Source: RGIG3701 sp964438515
Lineage (GTDB): Bacteria > Planctomycetota > Planctomycetia > Pirellulales > Thermoguttaceae
NCBI GenBank assembly: GCA_964438515.1
Contig: CAYTLK010000002.1
Coordinates: 84,085 to 148,084 of the forward strand
Reading direction: 5' to 3'
DNA length: 64,000 nucleotides
Each line of letters starts with the position of its first letter. The first letter of the stretch is position 1. The position numbers were made by a program, and so were the translations under genes. This document shows, piece by piece, positions 17,719 to 26,875 of this stretch. The notes beneath the pieces are model-generated. The model had not been told where the DNA came from. It saw only the letters and a program-made list of their open reading frames with translations, and searched no databases.

Positions 17719-18135
17719 TTGGCTCTCAACGTTTATGAAGGAATGTTTATTCTGGACTCTGGCCGTTTCGCCCGCGATCCGGAAGGAATTTCCGCTCAGT
17801 TGAACAAGCTGGTCGGAGAAGCTGGCGGCGAGATTCTCGTCAGTCGGCTTTGGGAAGAACGCCGTCTTGCGTATCCGATTAAAGGACAGCGCAAAGGTGT
17901 TTATTGGTTGATGTATTTTCGTCTCGACAGTCTGAAACTTGTGGAACTGAACCGCCAGTTTGAACTGTTTGACGCGAATATTCGCAACTTGCTCATCAAA
18001 ATTGATCCGCGCATTGTGGACGAACTCGTCGAGCATGCAATTGCGGGTCCCATCGCGATGCAGGACCGTCAGCTTCCCGAAATTGAAGAGGAAGAGGACG
18101 CCGTTGAAGGTGAATTCGAAGATTCTGAAGAGTGA
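17719..18135 (+). CDS. rpsF: 30S ribosomal protein S6 (bS6)
   Basis: Small-subunit protein that normally pairs with bS18. The 138-aa sequence carries the family pattern NVYEGMFILDSG, RLAYPIKGQRKGVYWLMYF and FELFDANIRNLLIKID, plus an acidic tail (EIEEEED...). The start is a TTG at 17719: AGGAG (17707-17711) lies 7 nt before it, and the encoded MALNVYE matches the family start. A further in-frame TTG at 17695 has no ribosome site. Confidence 0.95.
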   Translation: MALNVYEGMFILDSGRFARDPEGISAQLNKLVGEAGGEILVSRLWEERRLAYPIKGQRKGVYWLMYFRLDSLKLVELNRQFELFDANIRNLLIKIDPRIVDELVEHAIAGPIAMQDRQLPEIEEEEDAVEGEFEDSEE

Positions 18136-18220
18136 TTTCGTGCGTGTTGAACGTTCGTTGGAAACGATGAATAACGCATAATTTTCAACCATTCCCCATT
18201 TTTTTCAGGAGAAATTTACA

Positions 18221-18727
18221 ATGGCGAGTTACAATCGTGTGATTCTCGTAGGAAATCTGACCCGGGATCCGGATTTGCGCTACACGCCGTCAGGAATGCC
18301 GGTGTGCGAGCTTGGGTTGGCCGTGAATGATCGACGTAAAACTCCAGAAGGAGAGTGGGTGGAAGAAGCGACGTTTATCGACGTCACACTTTGGGCGAAA
18401 CAGGCGGAAACCTGCAGCCAGTATCTTTCCAAAGGCGCGCAAATCCTCATTGAGGGGCGTCTGAAGATGGATCAGTGGGAGCAGGACGGCCAAAAACGCT
18501 CCAAACTCCGTGTGGTGGGTGAACGAATGCAGATGCTCGGCGGTCGTACAAACGGCGGCGGGGGCGGTGCGCCTCGTTCCAATCGGAATGATTCAGAAGC
18601 CTATGGAGGCGGATACGACGATTCGTATTCCCAAGCTCCTCCACAGCGCGGCGGAAATCAAAACTCAAATTCAAATCCAAATTCGAATTCCGGGAATCAG
18701 GATTCCCTCGAGAACATCCCCTTCTGA
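18221..18727 (+). CDS. ssb: Single-stranded DNA-binding protein
   Basis: Coats single-stranded DNA during replication and repair. The 168 aa hold an OB fold (NRVILVGNLTRDPDLRYTPSG, FIDVTLWAKQAE, GRLKMDQWEQDG), a Gly/Asn/Ser-rich linker, and the C-terminal acidic tip DSLENIPF that recruits partner proteins. AGGAG precedes the ATG. In many bacteria rpsR follows; here a 254-bp spacer leads directly to rplI. Confidence 0.97.
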   Translation: MASYNRVILVGNLTRDPDLRYTPSGMPVCELGLAVNDRRKTPEGEWVEEATFIDVTLWAKQAETCSQYLSKGAQILIEGRLKMDQWEQDGQKRSKLRVVGERMQMLGGRTNGGGGGAPRSNRNDSEAYGGGYDDSYSQAPPQRGGNQNSNSNPNSNSGNQDSLENIPF

Positions 18728-18981
18728 CGTTTCCGCGTCGGTCGGGTCAAAATCCTGAATTTTGCTTTCAAACAGCGGCACAGAACGTCCTTTCTTCGGA
18801 CATCTGGACGACGTTGGTAAAAAAGCTGGTGAAGCACCGCTTCATCTAACTTGTGTTTCGGCACAAGGACACCTCGTTATTGAACTTGAACAGGCTTTTC
18901 AGCTCTTCGTTCCTTCAATAATGTGCACGTTTCATTCACCTGTTGGTGAATATATTTCGTTTGAAATAGAAAGGAAAAGAG

Positions 18982-19524
18982 ATGCCCAACACGAAAAAAC
19001 AAAAGAAAATTAAGCGTAATTCCTTCAAAATGAAGCGCCTCCCCAAGGGCGAAAACGGCGGCGTTCAGCTTCTGCTCATCCAGTCGGTCGATAACCTCGG
19101 CAAACAGGGCGAAGTGGTGGAAGTGAAACCCGGTTTTGCATACAACTATTTGGTTCCGCAAGGTCTTGCGACCGTGGCGACCGAACATCACCGACGGATG
19201 ATTGAGAAGCACAAAGCGCTTCTTCTCGAAATCCACAAGGCAAAAAATGCCGAGTATCAGGCGCTGTACGAACAGCTTCAGAACGTCAGTGTTTCCATCA
19301 GTGCAAACGCAAACGACGACGGACATCTGTACGGGTCGGTTGGTACGCCGGAAATTTTGGCCGCTTTGAAGGCTCAGGGAATTATTATTTCCGAAGATCA
19401 GATTCATCTTCCTGCTGTGCTGCGCGAAGTGGGTCTGTATTCCAATAATGTGAAGATTCACATTTCAGATGAATATGAAACGGACCTCCAGGTTTGGGTC
19501 GTTCCGGCAGCCAATTTGAAATAA
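18982..19524 (+). CDS. rplI: 50S ribosomal protein L9 (bL9) with basic N-terminal extension
   Basis: Large-subunit protein. The core begins at about residue 28 (VQLLLIQSVDNLGKQGEVVE, then VKPGFAYNYLVPQGLA) and continues through the long connecting helix to the C-terminal domain (DGHLYGSVGTPEI, EVGLYSNNVKIHI). The first ~27 residues (MPNTKKQKKIKRNSF...) are basic and extra compared with E. coli L9. AAAGGAAAAGAG upstream of the ATG supports the start. It is last in the ribosomal cluster and is followed by a terminator. Confidence 0.95.
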   Translation: MPNTKKQKKIKRNSFKMKRLPKGENGGVQLLLIQSVDNLGKQGEVVEVKPGFAYNYLVPQGLATVATEHHRRMIEKHKALLLEIHKAKNAEYQALYEQLQNVSVSISANANDDGHLYGSVGTPEILAALKAQGIIISEDQIHLPAVLREVGLYSNNVKIHISDEYETDLQVWVVPAANLK

Positions 19525-19583
19525 TCACTGCTACAAAAAGGCTGCGAAACGTATGTTCAGTCACACGTTTCGAGGATTCTAGG

Positions 19584-19628
19584 AGTCAAAGGTTGAGTGT
19601 TTTCTACTCGGCCTTTGGCTTTTTTTTG
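19584..19628 (+). terminator. Intrinsic terminator after rplI
   Basis: AGTCAAAGG (19584-19592) and GAGT pair with ACTC and CCTTTGGCT (19612-19620), followed by eight T. Confidence 0.88.
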
Positions 19629-19711
19629 AAAAAATACGGAAGAGTGAAAAAAATTTTTGAGTTTTTTTGCGAAATTCTTCTAAAAAATTCGAAAAATCTC
19701 TCAAACTCCAC

Positions 19712-19739
19712 TTGACCAATTTCCAGAGTCGGATATAGT
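19712..19739 (+). promoter_or_regulatory. Sigma-70-like promoter of secA
   Basis: TTGACC (19712-19717), 16 bp, TATAGT (19734-19739), giving a leader of about 230 nt. The leader opens with an imperfect hairpin, TATGC TCC GCATA (19759-19771), within AT-rich arms. Only tiny ORFs lie in the leader, for example a 9-codon one starting near 19792. Confidence 0.65.
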
Positions 19740-19977
19740 TATTATATTCTAATATTATTATGCTCCGCATAGTATAATAAGAGTATGTAAGATGAAAACA
19801 GATTGTTCCCGTTTTGTTTGAAATTCGGTGAGAAATTCAAACTGGAAAGTTCCGCACGCTGTGCAGCGTCCGTTTTTTGAGGACGAGGCGCGGTGAATGG
19901 TGAAACAACGGGGATGAGCGTAAAAAATACAAATAAAAACATAAAAATTAGGGTAAAACCGAACAGGATAGAACGCT

Positions 19978-22900
19978 ATGGCAGATTTGGAACGCGTTTG
20001 GGATGTTACGCAGGATGTTTTTTCGAGCATTGGACAGGCGGTTGAACGTGGAATCACGTCCGTTTTTGGGTCTTCAAACGCTCGATATTTGAAGAAAATT
20101 CAGCCGAAAATTCAGGCGATTAATGCGTTGGAGCCGCGTTATGTTTCGATGTCCGATCAGGAGCTGCGCGAGCAGACGATCAAGTTTCGGAAACGTTTGG
20201 AGGCGGGTGAAACGCTGGATGATTTGCTCGTCGAGGCGTTTGCGGTCTGTCGAGAGGCGGGAAAACGCGTGCTGGGAATGCGTCATTACGACGTGCAGCT
20301 CATCGGCGGTGCGGTCTTGCACAGTGGTGCGATTGCGGAAATGATTACGGGTGAAGGAAAAACGCTCGTTGCGACTTTGCCGGCCTATCTCAACGCGATT
20401 TCCGGAAAAGGCGTGCATGTAGTGACGGTGAACGACTATCTCGCCCGGCGCGATATGGAGTGGATGGGTCCGCTGTACATGTCGCTCGGACTCACGGTGG
20501 GGTCCATTCAGTCGAACATTCCGAACGAAGATCGTCAGGCTGCGTACCGCTGCGATATTACGTACGGTACGAACAACGAGTTGGGATTCGATTATCTGCG
20601 CGACAACATGCGTCCGGCGGCGAAGAACGACTGGCGCTATCCGACGGAGCTGCAGCAGGCGCAAGGGGCGCTGAATTACGCGATCATCGATGAAGTCGAT
20701 AATATTTTGATCGATGAAGCACGTACGCCGCTCATTATTTCTGGACCGGCACACGGCGACATTTCGAAGTATCGCGAGGCGGATCGGATTGCGCGTCAGC
20801 TGCAAAAAGGTGTGGATTTCGAGGTGAATGAAAAGGAACACACGACGACGCTTACGGACGAAGGAATTCGTTCCGCCGAAAAGCTTGCGGGCGTGGAGTG
20901 TTTTTATACCGCCGGAAACATGGAGTGGCCGCACCTCATCGACAACGCGCTCAAAGCGCATCATTTGTACAAACTGGATGTGAATTACGTCATCAACGAT
21001 GGTGAAGTCGTGATTGTGGATGAATTCACGGGACGATTGATGCCGGGCCGAAACTGGTCGGACGGCCTCCATCAGGCGGTGGAAGCGAAAGAAGGGGTGC
21101 AGGTTAAGCAGGAAAATCAGACGCTCGCAACCGTTACACTTCAGAACTTTTTCAAACTGTATCCGAAAATCTGCGGAATGACCGGGACGGCAATGACCGA
21201 GGCGACGGAATTCTGGAAGATTTACAATCTCGATGTGATTGCGATTCCGCCGAACAAAAAAATGCAGCGCACCAACTTCCCCGATTTGATTTACATGACG
21301 GAAAAAGAAAAATACGATGCCGTAGCGGGTGAGATTGAGAAAGTGAATCGCTGGGACGTCGTGGAACTCACGGACAAAGACGATCGCGAGTGGTACGGGA
21401 AAATCGTGAAGGAAACGGACGAATACGTGGATTTTATCTTCCAGGGAGACGGCGAAAAGAAAGTGGAACGGATTCTGCGGAATCGGATTTACAGCATCCA
21501 CTATGCGGGTCGACCGATTCTGGTAGGAACCACGTCGATTGAACGCAGCGAGCACATTTCGAACATGCTGGATCAAATGGGCGTCAAGCACAACGTTTTG
21601 AACGCGAAAAACCACACGAAAGAAGCTGAAGTGATTGCGCAGGCGGGCCGCAAAGGGATGGTGACGATTGCGACGAATATGGCGGGCCGCGGTACCGACA
21701 TTATTCTGGGCGGAAACCCGGACGCGATGGCGTGGAGCATTCTGCAGCAGAAGTATCCGACGCGTTTGGAAGTTCCGCGTGAGGAATGGGACGCACTTGT
21801 GGCGGAGATCGAACAGCAGGAACACATGAAAGAGGAAGGCGTCGAAGTCCGAAAACTGGGCGGCTTGTATGTGATTGGAACGGAACGTCACGAAGCGCGT
21901 CGTATCGACCTTCAGCTTCGCGGACGCTGCGGACGTCAGGGCGACCCAGGGTCCAGCCGATTTTATCTGTCGCTGGAAGACGATTTGATGCGTATTTTTG
22001 CGGGAGATTGGGTCAAAAGCGCTTTGACGTGGCTCGGAATGGAAAAAGGTCAAGCGATTGAAAGTCCCATGGTGACGCGCCGTGTCGAAGGGGCGCAGAA
22101 GAAGGTCGAAGAGCGAAACTTTGAAATTCGAAAGAGCCTGCTGGAATACGATGAAGTGATGGACGAACAGCGAAAGCGGACGTATCGGTACCGTCAGAAC
22201 ATCCTTGAAGGGGTGAATTGCCGCGACCTTATTCTCGATATGGTGAAGACGCAGATCGCGTCGCATCTCGAGACGTACCTCGATCCGAATTACGGAGTCG
22301 ATACGTTTTGCAATTGGGCGGGCGAGCAGCTCGCAACGGAACTTTCGCCCCGTCATTTCCGCAACATGAATTATGCGGAGGCCTCCAGGGAAGCGATTAA
22401 TGAAGCGCTGAATATGGTGGAATCGACCGTGATGGATTTGCTTGAGGAAAACGTTTCGACGGACGTGGAAGAGGACGAGTGGAACTGGGACGCTCTGGCG
22501 ACTTCCGTGAACACGCGTTGGAATTTGAATTTGCGTGAACGGGATTTGAAAGAGATTCCGCGCGACACGCTCGACAGTTTCCTCGTGGAAAAAGTCCGGG
22601 CGTTCATTCAGAAAATCGATCTTTCGGAAGGTGCGTACGCGCTCGAACGCGGTTACGCGCTCAAAGCCGCCAGTGCGTGGCTCAAGGGAAAATTCGGGAT
22701 CGACATTCCGGTCGAACAGCTGCAAAACAAAACGCAGGCGGTACTGAAAGACGAACTGTATCAGCAGATTGAAAACGCATACATTCGGAAGGAAGTGGAA
22801 TTTCCGGTTCTCGCCGGCGAATATCATTTCTCGCGCCGCGACCCGGAAGGACGTCGTGTGTACAATTTCGACGGTTTGTTCCAGTGGCTGATGGACCGAT

Positions 22901-23718
22901 TCGGCGCAACGGTCAATATGGATGAAGTCCGAAAAATGACGTACGAGGAGTTCCACGAAAAGCTGGTGCAATTCAGTACCGCAAGTTCGGAACATGAAAA
23001 GAAAGTGGTGATTGAAGTGAAGCAGCGGCTCGAAGATTTCATCGCAAAACATCAGGAAAATCGACAATTTCGGCTGGACGATGCGGATTTAGACGCTCTG
23101 AAAAAAGAAGTGTCGGACCGTTGGGGAGTCGAGGTGCATACGGACGAGCTGAAGGGACGAAATCCCGAACAGTTCCGAATGAAAATGCTTCAGTGCATTG
23201 ATGACCGATATCGGCCGGAGATGCGAAAAATGGAACGTGCGCTCGTGCTTTCGATTTTGGACGCCGCCTGGAAGGAACATCTTCTGACGATGGACCATCT
23301 GAAAAGCAGCGTCGGTTTGCGGGGTTACGCGCAGGTCGACCCGAAAGTCGAATACAAACGTGAAGGAATGCGGACGTACGACGCCATGTGGAAGTCGGTC
23401 GGCGAACGCGTTACGGACCTCGTTTTCCGTATGGAACAGCTGGATGAACGTTTTGTCGGCTCCACATGGACGCAGCAGACGGCACATCATGAAGAGGCGC
23501 GGTCTGCCGTTACGTCGCATACTGCGGCTTCTGCGGATGCTGCGGCATCGGGAGGCGCTGGAAGTATCGGCGCGCAGCAAAAAGCGGCGATTGATGCGTC
23601 TGAAAACGAATCGAAAATCAAAACCTTCCGAAACGTGGGTCCCAAAGTGGGGCCGAACGACCCGTGCCCCTGCGGAAGCGGAAAAAAGTACAAAAAATGC
23701 TGCGGGAAAAATCACTGA
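19978..23718 (+). CDS. secA: Protein translocase ATPase SecA, enlarged
   Basis: Motor ATPase that pushes unfolded preproteins through SecYEG. Visible parts: Walker A GEGKT (125-129), IIDEVDNILIDEARTPLI (Walker B and DEAD box), the preprotein-binding domain, NBD2 (MVTIATNMAGRGTDI, QLRGRCGRQGDPGSSRFY), and a C-terminal zinc motif (NDPCPCGSGKKYKKCC). At 1246 aa it exceeds E. coli SecA (901 aa). Extra sequence sits before NBD2 (about residues 460-500, WDVVELTDKDDREWYGK...) and through the helical scaffold/wing part (about 790-1080). Large SecA is known in planctomycetes. AGGAT lies upstream of the ATG. Confidence 0.97.
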   Translation: MADLERVWDVTQDVFSSIGQAVERGITSVFGSSNARYLKKIQPKIQAINALEPRYVSMSDQELREQTIKFRKRLEAGETLDDLLVEAFAVCREAGKRVLGMRHYDVQLIGGAVLHSGAIAEMITGEGKTLVATLPAYLNAISGKGVHVVTVNDYLARRDMEWMGPLYMSLGLTVGSIQSNIPNEDRQAAYRCDITYGTNNELGFDYLRDNMRPAAKNDWRYPTELQQAQGALNYAIIDEVDNILIDEARTPLIISGPAHGDISKYREADRIARQLQKGVDFEVNEKEHTTTLTDEGIRSAEKLAGVECFYTAGNMEWPHLIDNALKAHHLYKLDVNYVINDGEVVIVDEFTGRLMPGRNWSDGLHQAVEAKEGVQVKQENQTLATVTLQNFFKLYPKICGMTGTAMTEATEFWKIYNLDVIAIPPNKKMQRTNFPDLIYMTEKEKYDAVAGEIEKVNRWDVVELTDKDDREWYGKIVKETDEYVDFIFQGDGEKKVERILRNRIYSIHYAGRPILVGTTSIERSEHISNMLDQMGVKHNVLNAKNHTKEAEVIAQAGRKGMVTIATNMAGRGTDIILGGNPDAMAWSILQQKYPTRLEVPREEWDALVAEIEQQEHMKEEGVEVRKLGGLYVIGTERHEARRIDLQLRGRCGRQGDPGSSRFYLSLEDDLMRIFAGDWVKSALTWLGMEKGQAIESPMVTRRVEGAQKKVEERNFEIRKSLLEYDEVMDEQRKRTYRYRQNILEGVNCRDLILDMVKTQIASHLETYLDPNYGVDTFCNWAGEQLATELSPRHFRNMNYAEASREAINEALNMVESTVMDLLEENVSTDVEEDEWNWDALATSVNTRWNLNLRERDLKEIPRDTLDSFLVEKVRAFIQKIDLSEGAYALERGYALKAASAWLKGKFGIDIPVEQLQNKTQAVLKDELYQQIENAYIRKEVEFPVLAGEYHFSRRDPEGRRVYNFDGLFQWLMDRFGATVNMDEVRKMTYEEFHEKLVQFSTASSEHEKKVVIEVKQRLEDFIAKHQENRQFRLDDADLDALKKEVSDRWGVEVHTDELKGRNPEQFRMKMLQCIDDRYRPEMRKMERALVLSILDAAWKEHLLTMDHLKSSVGLRGYAQVDPKVEYKREGMRTYDAMWKSVGERVTDLVFRMEQLDERFVGSTWTQQTAHHEEARSAVTSHTAASADAAASGGAGSIGAQQKAAIDASENESKIKTFRNVGPKVGPNDPCPCGSGKKYKKCCGKNH

Positions 23719-23767
23719 TTCGGATAGATAGATCTTGAATCTTTAATGGTGATTGTTGTATGTTTAT

Positions 23768-23803
23768 TGGTCGTTGTGTGATTTTGCGTGACGACCATTT
23801 TTT
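23768..23803 (+). terminator. Intrinsic terminator after secA
   Basis: TGGTCGT (23768-23774) pairs with ACGACCA (23791-23797), followed by six T. Confidence 0.85.
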
Positions 23804-23830
23804 ACATCTGGAAGAAAAAACAGTGAAAAG

Positions 23831-24766
23831 ATGATTTCAACTTTTTTTATTTTTATTCGCGGAATTCTGATGGGAATTGCGGATTCAATTCCCGGCGTTT
23901 CAGGCGGAACGGTCGCGATGATTGTGGGAATTTATGAACGTTTAATCGGCGCCATCAGCAGCGTCGACACGGAGTTTTTATCCCTTTTGTTTCACGGAAA
24001 GCCGATGAAAGCCCTCAAACATATGGATTTCGGCTTTCTCTTTGTGCTTATTCTTGGAATCATGGTGGGGTTGGGTGGTTTTTCCATTCTGATGACGCAT
24101 CTCCTTGCGCACCATCTGCCCGTTACGTTCGCGGCCTTCATGGGAATGATTGTTGCGTCTGTAATCATATTGTTCCGTAGAATTAAGCATAAAGATGTGC
24201 TTTGTGGAGTGGCGATTGCGGTCGGAACAGTCCTCGCGTACTACATTACGTCCCTCCCCCAGCTTGCGGGTCAGGACGGAAACCTCGGGTACATTTTTGT
24301 CTGCGGTATCATTGCGATTTGCGCCATGATTTTGCCGGGAATTAGCGGGTCCTACATACTTTTGATTCTCGGAGAATACGCTCCGATTATTGCACGGGTC
24401 AAAAACCTTGCACAGATGAAAACGACGCCGGAAGATTTGCTGACGCTTTGTATTTTCGGCTGCGGGTGCGTGATTGGGCTGCTTGCGTTTTCGCGGATTT
24501 TGAAATTTCTTCTGAAGCACCACCACAGTTTAACGCTGTCGATTTTGACGGGTTTTATGCTGGGTTCCATTCGGTGTTTGTGGCCGTTTCAGGAACAGGC
24601 GGGAAAGTCGTTTCGGATGCTTTCGATTCAGGATTTTTCTTCACAGACGCAAATTTACGTACTTTGCGCCTTCCTTTCGGGACTCGTTGGGGTGCTGATT
24701 CTCGAACAGGCTGCGACTTTTTTTGCGGGATCGGGTGAATCGGGGAAAATCGCGCAAAAAGAATAA
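23831..24766 (+). CDS. DUF368 membrane protein (PopT-like undecaprenyl-phosphate translocase family)
   Basis: A 311-aa polytopic membrane protein with about 8-10 hydrophobic segments. The two family signatures are clear: GILMGIADSIPGVSGGTVAM near the N-terminus and CAMILPGISGSYILLILGEY in the middle, an internal duplication typical of DUF368. Members have been shown to recycle undecaprenyl phosphate across the membrane for cell-envelope polymer synthesis; that role here is inferred from the family. No strong ribosome site is seen. The helicase gene starts 27 bp downstream, so the two may be cotranscribed. Confidence 0.88.
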   Translation: MISTFFIFIRGILMGIADSIPGVSGGTVAMIVGIYERLIGAISSVDTEFLSLLFHGKPMKALKHMDFGFLFVLILGIMVGLGGFSILMTHLLAHHLPVTFAAFMGMIVASVIILFRRIKHKDVLCGVAIAVGTVLAYYITSLPQLAGQDGNLGYIFVCGIIAICAMILPGISGSYILLILGEYAPIIARVKNLAQMKTTPEDLLTLCIFGCGCVIGLLAFSRILKFLLKHHHSLTLSILTGFMLGSIRCLWPFQEQAGKSFRMLSIQDFSSQTQIYVLCAFLSGLVGVLILEQAATFFAGSGESGKIAQKE

Positions 24767-24792
24767 TACTCTAATAGAAAAATGATGCAGTA

Positions 24793-26850
24793 ATGGAACA
24801 CGCTTTTGGGAAAAATCTGAATGACGCTCAGCTTGAAGCGACTGAATACGGCGAAGGACCGCTCCTTGTTGTGGCGGGGGCGGGAACGGGAAAAACGACG
24901 ATGCTCGCTCATCGTGTCGCGCATCTGGTTGCGTCTGGAGCCGATCCGTCAAGAATTCTGCTGCTGACGTTCACGCGCCGTGCGGCTGTGGAGCTTATTA
25001 ATCGTGCAAAAGCGCTGCTGGAATCGGTGGCGCGCGAGCAGGGCGTGCAGGTGAACGGAATCTGGGGCGGTACTTTTCACTCGGTTGCGACTCGGCTTCT
25101 GCGACTTTATGGAAGTTCCATCGGACTTCCCCCCAATTTCTCCATCGTTGATCGGGCGGATCAGGAAGATTTAATGAATTTGGTACGCACGGAAACGATT
25201 CAAACAACGGAATTGAAACGTTTTCCCAAAAAAGGAACGTGTGTTTCGCTCTACAGCCGCTGTGTCAATTCGAGAAGAAAACTGCTCGATATTCTTCCCA
25301 TTTATTATCCGAAGCTGGAGGAATATTTGCCGGAACTTTCGAAGCTGTTTGACGCATATAGGAAACGAAAAGCGGAGGACTCGACGCTCGATTACGACGA
25401 TTTGCTGCTTTCTTGGTGTGCCATGCTGAATCATCCGCAGATCGGCGCGCGAATTCGGGAGCGTTTCGACTGGATTCTGGTGGATGAATATCAAGACACA
25501 AATCAAATTCAGGCGGAAATTGTGCAAGGACTGACGCCTGAAGGGAAACGTCTGACGGTTGTGGGGGACGATGCACAGTCGATTTACTCGTTTCGGGCGG
25601 CGTCGGTGCGAAATATTCTGGATTTTCCCAAATTTTTCCCAGGAACGAAGGTTGTGCCGCTCGAAATGAACTATCGCAGCTGCGACACGATTCTTCAAGC
25701 AACGAACCGAGTGGCCGCGCAGCTGAAAGAGCGCTATCGGAAAGATCTTTTTTCGACGCGTGACGGAGGCGTGCGTCCCACTTTCTGCCGGTGCCGCGAT
25801 GAAGATCTTCAAGCAAAATATGTGGCCGACCTGGTTCTGGAACATTTCGAAAACGGAATGCAGCTGAAAGAACAGGCGGTTTTGTTTCGTTCATCGTCGC
25901 ACGCGCTGCGTCTCGAAGCGGAACTGACACGCAGAAGAATTCCGTACGTAAAGTATGGGGGACTGAAATTCACGGAGTCGAGTCACGTAAAAGACCTGCT
26001 TTCTTTTCTGCGGGTCATCGAAAATCCGCGTGATTTACCGGCTGGAATTCGTTTTTTGACGCTTCTTCCTGGAATCGGACCGAAAAAGGCGCGCCAGCTG
26101 ATGGATATTTTGCGGGAGAGCGGCGGGAATTTCAACGCGTGGTCGTCGTGGACGCCGCCCAAAAACGCCTCGAACCTCTGGTTTCCGGCCGTCGCGCTGC
26201 TGAAAACGATTGCGGCGCCTGAAATGTCGCTGCAGGAACAACTTCGTCAGTCGCTGAAGTTTTACAAACCTCTTTTAGAGGATAGATGGCCGAACGACGG
26301 CGATTCTCGGCTGACGGATTTGGAACAATTGGTGGACGTTTCACAAAAATTCAAGAGTCGGCGCGAGATGCTTTCCGATTTTGTGCTGGATCCGCCGCAA
26401 TCGTCCGAAGAATTTGCGGATAAACCCGACATCGACGACGATTATTTGAACCTCAGCACCATTCATTCCGCAAAAGGTCTCGAATGGAAGTCGGTTTTCA
26501 TTATTCATGCGAGCGACGGAAATATTCCTTCCGACATGAGTACGGGGCGTCCGGAGGATATTGATGAGGAACTGCGGCTGTTTTACGTCGCGATGACGCG
26601 TGCGAAAGATTATTTGTACATTACGTGCCCCATGCAGTACTTCCACATCGGACCGTCCTGGAGCGACCGCTTCAGCCGTGTGCTTCCAACGAGGTTCCTT
26701 CCGAAAGAAATTTTGGATCAATATTTCGACCAAGACCGCTGTTACAACGATTCCGACGAAGACGAAGTTCGAAGTTTCAACGACGTCCTCACGGAAGAAG
26801 GAACGTCGCTCGAAGAATGGATGAAAAAACAAACAGACGACTTATGGTAA
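24793..26850 (+). CDS. UvrD/Rep/PcrA-like ATP-dependent DNA helicase
   Basis: Superfamily 1A 3'-5' DNA helicase of 685 aa. Visible motifs: Q-motif region LNDAQLEA, motif I GAGTGKTT (29-36), Ia LLLTFTRRAA, motif II VDEYQDTNQ (about 230-238), motif III VVGDDAQSIYSFRAA, motif IV LEMNYRS, motif V STIHSAKGLEWKSVFII and motif VI LRLFYVAMTRAKDYLY. It is slightly shorter than E. coli UvrD (720 aa), and I cannot tell a UvrD, Rep or PcrA role from sequence, so no symbol is given. The gene is convergent with the thioredoxin-like gene 25 bp away. Confidence 0.93.
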   Translation: MEHAFGKNLNDAQLEATEYGEGPLLVVAGAGTGKTTMLAHRVAHLVASGADPSRILLLTFTRRAAVELINRAKALLESVAREQGVQVNGIWGGTFHSVATRLLRLYGSSIGLPPNFSIVDRADQEDLMNLVRTETIQTTELKRFPKKGTCVSLYSRCVNSRRKLLDILPIYYPKLEEYLPELSKLFDAYRKRKAEDSTLDYDDLLLSWCAMLNHPQIGARIRERFDWILVDEYQDTNQIQAEIVQGLTPEGKRLTVVGDDAQSIYSFRAASVRNILDFPKFFPGTKVVPLEMNYRSCDTILQATNRVAAQLKERYRKDLFSTRDGGVRPTFCRCRDEDLQAKYVADLVLEHFENGMQLKEQAVLFRSSSHALRLEAELTRRRIPYVKYGGLKFTESSHVKDLLSFLRVIENPRDLPAGIRFLTLLPGIGPKKARQLMDILRESGGNFNAWSSWTPPKNASNLWFPAVALLKTIAAPEMSLQEQLRQSLKFYKPLLEDRWPNDGDSRLTDLEQLVDVSQKFKSRREMLSDFVLDPPQSSEEFADKPDIDDDYLNLSTIHSAKGLEWKSVFIIHASDGNIPSDMSTGRPEDIDEELRLFYVAMTRAKDYLYITCPMQYFHIGPSWSDRFSRVLPTRFLPKEILDQYFDQDRCYNDSDEDEVRSFNDVLTEEGTSLEEWMKKQTDDLW

Positions 26851-26875
26851 ACGAACGTTATTCTAAAATCGTACG

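Noticed and set aside
18762..19013. Possible rpsR or small gene between ssb and rplI
   Set aside because: The 83-codon frame has no S18 features, no ribosome site, and overlaps the rplI start.
20074..23067. 997-codon minus-strand frame opposite secA
   Set aside because: Antisense shadow of secA; His/Arg/Phe-rich composition and no recognisable domain.
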